From Lepisosteus oculatus (lineage: Eukaryota > Chordata > Actinopteri > Semionotiformes > Lepisosteidae): a DNA stretch of 64,000 nt. Position numbers and translations under genes: made by a program. Shown one piece after another: positions 24,604 to 35,400 of this stretch. Every line of letters starts with the position of its first letter. The first letter of the stretch is position 1. The notes below the pieces were generated by a model, which was not told the origin of the DNA, did not search any database, and saw only the letters and a program-made list of their open reading frames with translations. The stretch covers positions 6,694,501 through 6,758,500 of the forward strand of contig NC_090698.1 of NCBI RefSeq assembly GCF_040954835.1. Direction: 5' to 3'.

Positions 24604-24890
24604 ATAAGATAAGACCACTTTATTGGCCATATAGAATTTCTTGCATTAGGAATTTGTCTTTTTGCAGACCCCAGCTTGCTCTCCATGAGGCACACAGATG
24701 GGGAGAGAGAAGCTGGGGGTCAGAGCGCAGGGTCAGCCATTTATACACCCCTGGAGCAGCTGGGGTGAAGGGCCTCGCCCAGGGGCCCAGCGGAGAAGGA
24801 TTCCTCTGCCAGCCGCAGGATTTGGATCTTCCAGCCACAGGCACAGATCCTGAGCCACAGAGCCGGCGCTCCACCCCCTGTTGCCCTGGC
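24604..24890 (-). mobile_element. tRNA-derived SINE, - strand
   Basis: Read on the - strand it begins with a tRNA-like head (GGCTCAGGATCTGTGCCTGT), passes through GACCCTGCGCTCTGACCCCC and ends ATGCAAGAAATTCTATATGG followed by an A/T-rich tail. The same family is on the + strand at 62,990-63,290 and truncated on the - strand at 33,600-33,815. Confidence 0.8.
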
Positions 24891-25430
24891 TACAATTTCA
24901 CTAAGTCAGCAGCAGCGGATTCTACACATCAAAGGGAAAAACACTGGGCGAAAGGAGCTGGACCATGAACTCGCCTACGATCCGTGCCCAGCAGTGTGGT
25001 AATTTCAGCAAAGACAGTCGTGTGGCTCATGGAGTTTAAGTCCAGTGTGGCAGGCGTATGGACTCTGTATGACCTGTATGACCCTGCACACTGTCAGACT
25101 GCACTGATGACTCAGCCGCAGTGATGGAGCCCCTCGGAGCTGTGTGGCATTACTGCCTCCCGCGCTCCAGTCGGGGGGGAGTCCGGCTGACTCACGTGAG
25201 ACCTCCTGGGTCGGGGTGACTCGTGGCCCCCTCAGCCTGCCTGAGAAAGAGAGAGGGAGGGAGGCAGTACATGCGTCGTTGTGTTGTGGTTGTCTTAGCA
25301 GTTTACATGGCCTGTGCAGGTCACTCAATGTATGTACCTCATTGCTGGTTTAACAGCTTATGGATTGTTGGAGTGGGAAATTGCTTGTGGCACGACAGTT
25401 CAATAACTGTGCTAGTGAAGCACCTTGCAC
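24891..25430. other. Intergenic, no gene recognised
   Basis: Nothing recognisable apart from two TGACTCA motifs at 25108 and 25188. Confidence 0.5.
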
Positions 25431-25431
25431 T

Positions 25432-25815
25432 CTGTCACAGCCTGAAGGCCACACGGTGAGAGCTCTGAACACAGGTACCCCTGGGGTTCTCTCTGTCACA
25501 GCCTGAAGGCCATACAGTGAGAGCTCTGAAGACAGGTACCCCTGGGGTTCACTCTGTCACAGCCTGAAGGCCATACAGTGAGAGCTCTGAACACAGGTAC
25601 CCATGGGGTTCACTCTGTCACAGCCTGAAGGCCATACAGTGAGAGCTCTGAACGCAGGTACTCCTGGGGTTCACTCTGTCACAGCCTGAAGGCCACACAG
25701 TGTGAGCTCTTCAGACAGGTACCCCTGAGGTACACTCTGTCCCAGGCTGAAGGCCACACAGTGAGGCTCTGCACAGAGGTACCCCTGGGGTTCACTCTGT
25801 CACAACCTGAGGGCC
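25432..25815. repeat. 61-bp minisatellite, about 6 copies
   Basis: Units start CTCTGTCACAGCCTGAAGGC with 61-bp spacing (CCTGAAGGC at 25441, 25502, 25563). They include GAGAGCTCTGAA and GGTACCCCTGGGGTTCAC. Confidence 0.9.
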
Positions 25816-26420
25816 ACACAAATATAGTCAATGTTAAAGTTTGTTTCAGGTTACACTGCAGTTGTAAACATTACTGCAGGTTCTGGTTTGTTTTTATATT
25901 TTTTTGTGATTGCAAACTCTCCCTTTTATACTAGTTACCATGAATGCATTGTGATATTATTTAATTTCTTTATAATCTTAATATTTAAGTCAGTAGTTTT
26001 CATATACTGTAGGTCATGCCAATAAAGCATTTTCCAATCAGAGACAGACAGGGGGCGGTAGTGAGGGCAGACGTAGTGAGAAGGGAAGAGAGAAACACAG
26101 ATCTGGGGAGCAGATGAATTCATCAGCAGAACCCCAGAAAGGGGAGAGTGCGATGGGGGTGTGAGAAAGGCAGCCGCCTGAACTGCAGACAGAGCAAGGG
26201 AGACAGAGTGGGAGAGACTGAGTGGGAGGGAGAGAGAGAGAGATTGCGCTCTCTCCTGGGTGATGGAAGCGTGGGCTGGGGGTCCTGGGAAAGTTTAAAC
26301 AGAAAGGGAGAGTGAGAGAGGGAGGCAGTCACCAACAGAGAGATGCACAGAGAGGCGGACTGACAGAGGGAGAGAGAGTGAGGGGGAGAGGAGAAGACAT
26401 TCCAGTTCCCTTTTGGCAAG
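25816..26420. other. Intergenic, partly purine-rich, no gene recognised
   Basis: AT-rich to about 26,030, then a GA-rich tract to 26,400. The frame on the - strand (26,123-26,518) is a low-complexity shadow of the GA tract. Confidence 0.5.
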
Positions 26421-26424
26421 TAAG

Positions 26425-27590
26425 AGCTCTGCTCCCTGCACTCACACCTCACTGAGCCCTGAGCCCTGACACACAAGACTACAGAGACCCCATCCCTGCA
26501 CCCTGCTCCTGCACTCACACCTCACTGAGCCCTGAGCCCTGACACACTAGGCTATAGAGACCCCATCCCTGCACCCTGCTCCTGCACTCACACCTCACTG
26601 AGCCCTGAGCCCTGACACACTAGGCTATAGAGACCCCATCCCTGCACCCTGCTCCTGCACTCACACCTCACTGAGCCCTGAGCCCTGACACACTAGGCTA
26701 TAGAGACCCCATCCCTGCACCCTGCTCCTGCACTCACACCTCACTGAGCCCTGACACACTAGGCTATAGAGACCCCATCCCTGCCCTCTGCTCCTGCACT
26801 CACACCTCACTGAGCCCTGAGCCCTGACACACTAGGCTATAGAGACCCCATCCCTGCCCTCTGCTCCTGCACTCACACCTCACTGAGCCCTGAGCCCTGA
26901 CACACTAGGCTATAGAGACCCCATCCCTGCCCTCTGCTCCTGCACTCACACCTCACTGAGCCCTGAGCCCTGACACACTAGGCTATAGAGACCCCATCCC
27001 TGCCCTCTGCTCCTGCACTCACACCTCACTGAGCCCTGAGCCCTGACACACAAGACTACAGAGACCCCATCCCTGCACCCTGCTCCTGCACTCACACCTC
27101 ACTGAGCCCTGAGCCCTGACACACTAGGCTATAGAGACCCCATCCCTGCCCTCTGCTCCTGCACTCACACCTCACTGAGCCCTGAGCCCTGACACACTAG
27201 GCTATAGAGACCCCATCCCTGCCCTCTGCTCCTGCACTCACACCTCACTGAGCCCTGAGCCCTGACACACTAGGCTATAGAGACCCCATCCCTGCCCTCT
27301 GCTCCTGCACTCACACCTCACTGAGCCCTGAGCCCTGACACACTAGGCTATAGAGACCCCATCCCTGCCCTCTGCTCCTGCACTCACACCTCACTGAACC
27401 CCGGATACTGACACAGGACTAGACAGACCCCATCCCAGCTCTGCACTCTGACACAGGACTAGAGAGACCCCATCCCTGCTCTGCACTCTGACACAGGACT
27501 AGAGAGACCCTACCCCTCTTCTCTGCTCCTGCACTCACACCTCACTGAACCCCGGATACTGACACAGGACTAGAGAGACCCCCGTGTGTG
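26425..27590. repeat. 73-bp minisatellite, about 14 copies plus degenerate end
   Basis: The unit ACTCACACCTCACTGAGCCC, TGAGCCCTGACACACTAGGC, TATAGAGACCCCATCCCTGC, ACCCTGCTCCTGC totals 73 bp (e.g. 26513 to 26586). Two subtypes alternate in blocks (CACCCTGC versus CCCTCTGC), a sign of local expansion. One unit lacks the second GAGCCCT. Past 27,390 the units become shorter and variable. Confidence 0.95.
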
Positions 27591-28990
27591 CCTGTGTCTG
27601 CCAGTGATGTGTCATCTTGAGCCAGACTGTGTTCCATCCCCAGCGGGAGAGAAACAGCAATAGAGGAAGGGGGAGAGACCCTCTCCATTTACTCCACCCA
27701 GCTGCTCTGTTTTTCCTGACCAGAGATTAGTAAGCTCTCCACATCACACACTGCTCTCCCTCACCTGGGGTTAGCTGCAGCCAGGATAACCTGGCAACAC
27801 AGCCAGCCAGCGCACACGCAAACTCTCACACACACGCAGTCTCCTACGCTGCCACACACACGTTCCCATTGACGCTCATTCGGTTTTTATTTACTCTTCC
27901 CTTCCCCACCTCAATGAAGCTCCACACGGGGCGAAAACCCAAGGTAAACAGCCCTGGTACTTGCAGACTGTAAAGGCAAGTCCAGCCAGTTTCTAAAAGG
28001 GCCGTGTGCCTCGTGAGCACCTCCTCCCTGGTCCCCCACGACGCCTGTTTGTCCGTGCGAGGACTTTCTCTCAGATGTGGCCCACACAGATATAGTCATA
28101 CCTGCTCACTCACTCGCCCTGACACACACGGCCCCAGCTGTCAGTGCTGTGTGTGCTGGCGGGGGGATATTAGAACCACATGCGTCCAGAGAAACCACTT
28201 CAAAAGGCAAACATGAAAGAGAAGCCGGCAGCAGGCAACAAAAGGGGAAGTGCTTTTCCCTGATCTTGTCCTCTCACTGGGCTGCTGATCTCGTTCACTC
28301 TCTCTCTTCCTCCCCAAGGCTCTCCCTCTCTCCCTCTCCTTCCCCCACCCCAGCGGTCCTCAATCGGGTGTCTGCTGGCGGGTTTAGTTGGCGCAAGCTG
28401 AGTGGAGACGAGACCAGCGTGGGTCCTGACCAGCGAGTCACAGGAGGTGAAAAACGTTGAAAAGCCCTGTCCTATCGCTCTCGCTCTCTCCTCCTCTCCC
28501 TGTCCCTCTGTCTTCATTCCTCTGTCTCCTCACCCTCTCTCCTTCTCTCCCTCGCGGTTTCTGTCCGCTGTTACATCATTGCGTTGGTGGTAAATGTCAT
28601 TCACACCCTCTGAAGGACTCGTGGTGATTAAACATAAACAAAATAACATTTGGATTTTTTAATGCCATTACAAATGTGAACCTGCATCATATTTGTTGCA
28701 ATGTTTGTTTAAAAACATACTGTATGAACAAAGGTTCTTGCTGATCACAGATTTTATGAGTTCAACTGTATTCTACCTGGACAGAAGTATTTATTCTGTC
28801 TAGTCCCTTGCCCTGTGTCCTTCTGATATGGGCAGGTAGTGTGTCCACATGCCTGTTCTCCCCCAGAATGATGTCTGTCTCTCTGGATTTGTCTCATCGT
28901 ATTAAAGAGACTGTGTACAGTACTTCCTATGTTTCCTTATCAGTTTTTAAAAGATACACAATTCAGTAACTAATATAGCAGAAGCTGAAA
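27591..28990. other. Intergenic, no gene recognised
   Basis: No domain-bearing frame. Pyrimidine-rich around 28,290-28,560 and AT-rich afterwards. Confidence 0.5.
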
Positions 28991-28994
28991 TAGC

Positions 28995-29435
28995 AGGAAG
29001 CAGGAAACCATACAGTCCAGCTAAAATGGACACACTGGGCACCCTATAATCCAGCTCAGCTGGACACACAGGACACTGTATAATCCAGCTCAAATGGACA
29101 TACAGGACACCCTTCTGTCTAGCCCCAATGGACATACATGACAGTGTTCGATCCAACTCAGATGCATACACAGCAAATCATAGCGTCCAGCTCAAATGGA
29201 CATACAGGACATCCTTCTGTCCAGTTGAAATGGACATACAGTTCAGCTCAAATGGACACACAGCACACCCTACAGAACAGATCAAATGGACACACATGAC
29301 AGTGTTCAGTCCCACTCAGATGGATACACAGGAAATCATAGAGTCTAGCTCAAATGGACATAGAGGACACCCTTCTGTCCAGCTCAAATGGACACACAGG
29401 ATACCGTACAGTCTGGCTCAGCTGCACACACCTGG
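28995..29435. repeat. About 34-bp degenerate minisatellite
   Basis: Repeats of TCCAGCTCAAATGGACACAC and AGGACACCCTTCTG spaced 34 bp at the left end (29016, 29050, 29084), with decay to the right. It creates a spurious 148-codon frame on the + strand. Confidence 0.85.
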
Positions 29436-29734
29436 GGATTCCAGCACAACAGCTGAAGTCTCCAGTTTTTCCTGCCCACAGAGAGAGAGAAGACAGCAGG
29501 GGAGAGATCTAGGAGGACAGCGAGAGAGGACTGCCTGCGAAGAGGATTATGTCAGTTCTGTTTTCGATTTCTGATGATGTTGCAGGTTTGCGCGTTAGTG
29601 AGCAAAATAATAACACGCCTACAGCATGTAATTAACACGTGACTGTGCTGGCTCTTTCCACTCTGTGTTTATGTGACCACATGGATCCCACTGACACGCA
29701 CACACATGCACATGGTTATACAGGCGTGTGAGTA

Positions 29735-30560
29735 TGTGTGTTTTCGTCAGTGTGAATCTGTGTGTCAGTGTGTGTATCAGGGAAAGTATGTGTCAGTATA
29801 AATATGTGTATCAGTGTGAATCTGTATGTCAGTGTGAGTGTGTACATTGTGCATGTCAGTTTAAATCTGTCTCAGTGTGTGCATCAGGGTGAGTGTGTTT
29901 CAGTGTAAATGTGTTTATCAGTGTGAATGTGTGTGTCAGTGTGAGTATGTATTAGTATGAAAGTGTGTGTCAGTGTGTATGTCAGTGTGATAGGGTGTGT
30001 GTCATAATAAGTATGTGAATGTGTGTGAGTGTGGGTATATCTGAGAGTGTGTGTCAGTGTGAGTGTGTGCATCAGTGTGTGTGTCATGATGACTGCGAGT
30101 GTGTGTCAGTGTGAGTGTGAGTATGAGTGTGAGTGTGAGTATGAATGTGTGTGAGTGTGAATATGAGTGTGCGTTAGTATGAGTGTGTCAGTGTGCGTGT
30201 ATGTGCGTCAGTGAGTGAATATGAATGTGTGTCATGGTGAGTGTGAATATGAGTGTGTGTTAGTATGAGTGTGTGTCAGTGTGAGTGTGAGTATGAGTGT
30301 GTGTCATGGTGAGTGTGAATATGAGTGTGTGAGTGCGGGTGTCATTGTTAGTGTTTGTCAGTGTGAGCGTGAGTGTGAATATGAGTGTGTGTTAGTATGA
30401 GTGTGTCAGTGTGAGTGTGTGTGTCAGTGTGAGTGTGAGTATGAGTGTGTGTCATGGTGAGTGTGAATATGAGTGTGTGTTAGTATGAGCGTGTCAGTGT
30501 GAGTGTGTGTGCATCAGTGAGTGAATGTGTGTGTCAGTGTGAGTATGAGTGTGTGTTAGT
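29735..30560. repeat. GT-rich microsatellite/minisatellite
   Basis: GTGTGAGTGTGTGTCAGTGT and GAGTATGAGTGTGTG words with no fixed long unit. Confidence 0.85.
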
Positions 30561-31537
30561 ATTGACACACCTGTATCCAGGACTCTCTCTCTCTGTTTCC
30601 CAGAAGCAGCCCCTCAGTTGTCAGGAAACACCTCCCCCACTCCCCCAGCCCCACTGCGAACACACAGCCAGGCGTGAGGGGGGGGATCCACTCTCCCTTT
30701 CTCTGCCCCCCTTCCTGTACCTCTCTCTCTGTGTGCAGCTCAGGGGGTCTGGAGCAGCTCCAGAGCACATTGCACAGTCCTGGGTGACAGGGCGGTGGGC
30801 AGTGAGACGCTGCAAAACAGTGCCGTCAGGCGAATTACAGTGTCACCTTGCAGAGGGCTGGTGTCGGACACAAGAGCTTCTTTAAAAAAAAACACGCTGC
30901 CCTCGTGTAGGTGTATTCTCTGTGCTGGGAGAGAAGGTGCATCACTGTTTCCACCAGTCCTGTCTCCTGGTGACCACACAACACAGTCCTGCTGGGCAGC
31001 CCGGTCTGCCTGAGCTGGCCAGGCGGGAGAGCCAGGCTGTGGTCACTAGGTCTGCGGTCAGGATCTGCCTCTGAGTAGCAAGAGCTCTCTCCCTTCCTCT
31101 CTCAGGGCCCTGTCCTTTCACAGGCATTCTGACTGCCTGCCCCCAGCGACAGCACCTGCCCCTCATGGGCAACAAGCTCTCCCGGGGCCTGTTAAAATAC
31201 CACAGCAAATCTGTTTCTGTCTTCCGCTCCCTCCATCTCTCCTCTCATTTTCTGTCTGGTTCTCTCTCTCTCTCCCTCCCTGCTGCGGCTGTTTCCCTGC
31301 AGCTCTCCTAAGCTTATTTTAATGATACAGGGCGGTGAGGTGAAGCACAGCCACGGCAGGGTGCAGCTTAGTTCAAGGAGTGCGCCGCTCAGTCAGTTTA
31401 CGGAGACGAGCTGCTGTGCGTATTTTTTTATTGCCTTCGCAGAGCTGCTTTGTAATGGGCATTTGGCGCCCTCTGCTGGCCACAGTGCAATACAGCACGA
31501 CTGACTGTTTGAACTGCATAAATAAGATACTTGCTGT
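30561..31537. other. Intergenic, no gene recognised
   Basis: GC-moderate sequence with small frames on both strands, none with family features. Confidence 0.5.
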
Positions 31538-32107
31538 TAATAATAATAATAATTATAATAATAAATAATTGCTTACGTAAATAGCGCTTTTCTGGACACT
31601 CCACTCGGAGCACTTTACAGGTAATGGGGATCCCCTCCACCCCAACCAGTGTGCGTCGGCACATAGTGCGCCAGAACGCTCACCACACACCAGCTCTCAG
31701 TGGGAGGAGAACAGAGTGATAAATCCAGTTCAGAGATGGGGATTATTAGGAGGCCATGATTGGTAAGGGCCAATGGGAAATTTGGCCAGGACGCCGGGGT
31801 TACACCCCTACTCTTTTCGAGAAACACCCTGGGATTTTTAATGACCACAGAGAGTCAGGACCTCTGTTTTACGTCTCATCCGAAGGACGGCGCCTGTTTA
31901 CAGTATAGTGTCCCCGTCACTATACTGGGGCATTAGGACCCACATGGACCGCAGAGTGAGCGCCCCCTGCTGGTCCCACTAACACCTCTTCCAGCAGCAA
32001 CCTTAGTGTTTCCCAGGAAGTCTCCCATCCAGGTACTGACCAGGCTCACACCTGCTGAGCTCCAGTGGGTTGCCAGTTTTGAGTTGCAGGGTGATATGGC
32101 TACTGGC
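31538..32107 (-). mobile_element. 5S-rRNA-headed SINE (SINE3-like), near full length, - strand
   Basis: Read on the - strand, the head runs from 32,107: GCCAGTAGCCATATCACCCT, later CTGGTCAGTACCTGGATGGG, tracking 5S rRNA with its internal promoter. The body follows, then a tail CAGAAAAGCGCTATTTACGT and an AT-rich simple repeat at 31,538-31,565, an L2-type ending. The head lies about 330 bp upstream of the vwa5a start codon. A sister copy in the same orientation is at 43,333-43,880. Confidence 0.85.
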
Positions 32108-32317
32108 GTAATATGCAGAGGATCTGTAAACCCGCACTGTACTCAGTGTTCAACTCGGTGAAGTATGCGGATCCGTGCTGCAGCGATTTGAAGAAGTTCA
32201 CGGGGTTAACAGTTGATTGGTTCGTCTCTTGTGTCTACCTGACCAATCAGAAGGCGCAAAGGGAACACGTGCGCTCAAGCTGGCGGATTTTATGACCAAA
32301 GGTTACGAAGAGGCGTG

Positions 32318-32325
32318 TGACGTCA
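32318..32325. promoter_or_regulatory. CRE palindrome TGACGTCA upstream of vwa5a
   Basis: A perfect cAMP-response-element octamer lies 110 bp before the predicted vwa5a start codon, in a likely promoter or 5' UTR region with no TATA box that I can see. CREB/ATF binding is an inference from the motif and its position. Confidence 0.5.
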
Positions 32326-32434
32326 TAGTTTACAGAGATTTCAGGAAGTGGTTTTCAATTCTCTGCTTGTGTTTACAGGCGTGGATCGCTAATTAAAGCA
32401 GAGGAAGAAATCTGTAAAACGTCAAGCTAAAACC

Positions 32435-35400
32435 ATGTGTGAGCCAGAAGGTAGGTGAAATGGGAACCTTATAACTTTTTGTTTTTAAAGAGCTTCGCAC
32501 TTCTAAACGTGTTGTGTATTTTAAAACTTTGACGTGACTCCTTCCTGTTTTTATTCGCGTACTTGACATGAGTGTATCACTGAGTTTTAACTTGCGTATT
32601 TTTAGAAATATTACAGGCTCTCACGGGAGAAGGTTAAACGGAAAAACTTCATATTTGAACGTTTTGTAGTTCAAGCGTTCTAGCGTAATAAGCTCTGCGT
32701 GTTTTCAGGTAAGTGTAATTGAGCTTTTGAACTTGCAGGGGTCTGGCTGTTCTGGGAGACATGGACTGCCCGATGGGTGGTCTCTAGACTACAGAGAGCT
32801 GTGGTTTCAGGGGTGCGTCAGGCGTAGTCGCGCAGGTTTTTATGGGTCATTTTAAATGATGGATTCCTAACTACATGGAGCAACATTCTTGGTCAGTGAA
32901 ACTGCTGGTGTGTCAAAGTAGCATAGTCTTCATCTGACATAAAGAAACACTTAGATCCTGTTGCTCACGAGGACTACAGCTGGTCTTTCCTGTCTTGATT
33001 GAACCCATTAACTCACCAAATTGGTCGAAGCAGAGACAGGACTGGGCTGTGGTTCTCCAGGACCAGGCCTGGAAATCCCAGCTGTTGGTGATTCAGGAGT
33101 CACTCCCTGCCTTACCAGCCTGCTCAGCCTGTCTGATGGGCAAGAAAAAGACTCCAAAAAGAAGAACTTGATTTTTTTGGCCTTTTCTGCATTTACCAGA
33201 CTAAAAAACTCTGGACCTTGTCGTTCGTTGAGTGTGTATTTTTGGCTTTAAATAAAGAGCTGCTGGTGAGCATAAGAATTAAACACCTGCCTTTGCAAAG
33301 TCACACAAATGGATGCATTTTTTTTAAATAGATTTAAATAGATGAAAGTGTTTTAATTCCACAATATCCAAGACAAGAATAAATGGTTACATGCTTTCAA
33401 AGACTTCAGTTTTCCCTCTAACGTGCTTTTTTTTCCTGTGCCCAGTGATAATGGAGGAGCACTGTGGGCTGATGACTTCGAAGGCGTCCCCAGGTGAGGT
33501 CCGACTCTGCCTGTGGGTCGCTGGGCAGGGCCCCGAGTTACCGGCTGTGTTTCGGCTCTCTGGTCTGGGTGCTGCAGGATCTCGGGGCGCTTTTAATAAT
33601 AATGTTAATAATGTTTCTTTATTAGCCCTATACAATTTCTTGCATTAGGAATGCATCTTTTCGCATACCCCAGCTTTTCTCCAGGGAGACACAGACACAG
33701 AGACAGGGAGAGAAGCTTGGGGTCAGAGCGCAGGGTCTGCCATTGAACTGGCAACCTTCCGGTCACAGGCGCAGATCCTTAGCCACAGAGCCACCGCTCC
33801 GCCCCTATTTCCCAGCGAGGACGTAGGAGTCAAGCCGAGTGGGCATCGGGATTTCCCAGCCCACGGGGTGGTTGGTCAGGCGCTCTCTGCTGCCTGGACA
33901 CTGCCAGTCAGAATCGGCTGTGCTGCTCCCTGGCCCAGCCTGGAGCCAGACGTACTGGCGTCTGGGCTGTAATCATGCTGTCAGCCCGTCCAGACCTGAG
34001 CCGGTCAGAGTCCGTGCCGTTGAGCAGCGCATCAGCCTCTGGCTTTGTCCCGGCGGCCGTGAGGGCAGTGCTGGGGTAACACCGCTCTGTCTGCCCCGCA
34101 GTGCCTCTGAGGGACGTGTCCGTGGAGGCGACGGTGTACGGCCTGGTGGCGGAAGTGAGCTTCAGCCTGCGGTACGAGAACGCCGAGCCCAGCCCCCAGC
34201 CGGTGTTCTTTCTGTTCCCAACCGACGGCAACACTGCGGTCAGTCGCTTCTCCGCCCGCATCGGGGAGCTGGAGATCGTCGCCAAAACAGTTGACGAGTA
34301 TGAGGTGAGGCAGCAGCCGGACACGGAGTTCTCTCTGCGTTTCCTGTTCCTCTGCTTCCTCCATCTCACGTGGATCAGTGGCGTCTCTCTCTTTTTCTCG
34401 GTGACTGTGTGTCTCAATGACAGTTTGTGTAATTTGGGCTTCTCGATATGTGCAGCACACTTTTGCTTGTTGGGTTTGCGGGTTTTTGTTTCAACTACGG
34501 CTTCCCAGTTCGTTTAGTTCTGCTTATTGTTTGTATTGGGCATACTGCAGATCATACTGTTTATGGTGTTTTTGATTCTTTTGGATACGCACTCGATTCC
34601 ATTGTGTATTTTACAGTCATGTATAAAAGCACTAACGTTGTGCGGGTGTAAATCTAGGATTTTAATTTAATGAGAGTTCTGAGATGTGGGTGTACATTAA
34701 GTTTATATATACAGTATGTGCATCAATCTTTCTCTTATTCCCTCTCTAAAGCCTTTAGATTGCAGTCAGGAATTTGCCCAGTCATTGTTCCTGCACAAGA
34801 ATCAGGATCTTCCTGACCTGTTCCGAATCAGTTTGGGTTTCCTTCCCCCTGGGGCAAGTGCCTCTGTCCACCTGTCCTGTGTCACTGAGCTGTCTGTCCA
34901 GGAAGATGGGGCTGTGAGATTCATTCTACCCACAGTGCTCAACTCCCGCTGCATCTCTCCAGGTGAGTGCACAGGGCACGCAGTGCTCAACTCCCACTGC
35001 ATCTCTCCAGGTGAGTGCACAGGGCACGCAGTGCTCGGCTCCAGTTGAGTCCTCATTGTGATCCTCACCACCTGTACACCCTACATCATGTCCCTCCCTT
35101 GTGTGCCAACACTTGATGTAGGATTAAGTACAGTAATGAGATTATATTTTCCCAAAGTGGAGTTTCAAACCTCAGTTACTCAGTGACATCACAGGAATAG
35201 ACGTTTTACTTGCAACAGGAAGCTATGAGTCCTGTCTTGCAGATTACAGTCTAAGTAGACTGATTTGTTAATATCTTTCCATTTCCCCCTTTTACCTTCA
35301 CCTCCCCATGTTCTTCTCCTGTCTCAGGCTCTGACAGTGATGCATCTGCAGACCCAGGTGCCCCCAGGGTCTCAGCTCCGTCCTGCATTTCCTTCAGAGC

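Noticed and set aside
26425-27590. CRISPR-like regular repeats
   Set aside because: Units are head-to-tail without unique spacers, in a eukaryotic genome: a minisatellite. The same holds for the arrays at 4,388, 18,035, 22,915 and 25,432.
31990-32107. 5S rRNA gene on the - strand
   Set aside because: Only SINE-grade similarity, with a non-5S body and an L2-type tail attached; also true for 20,098, 43,800, 55,300 and 59,040.
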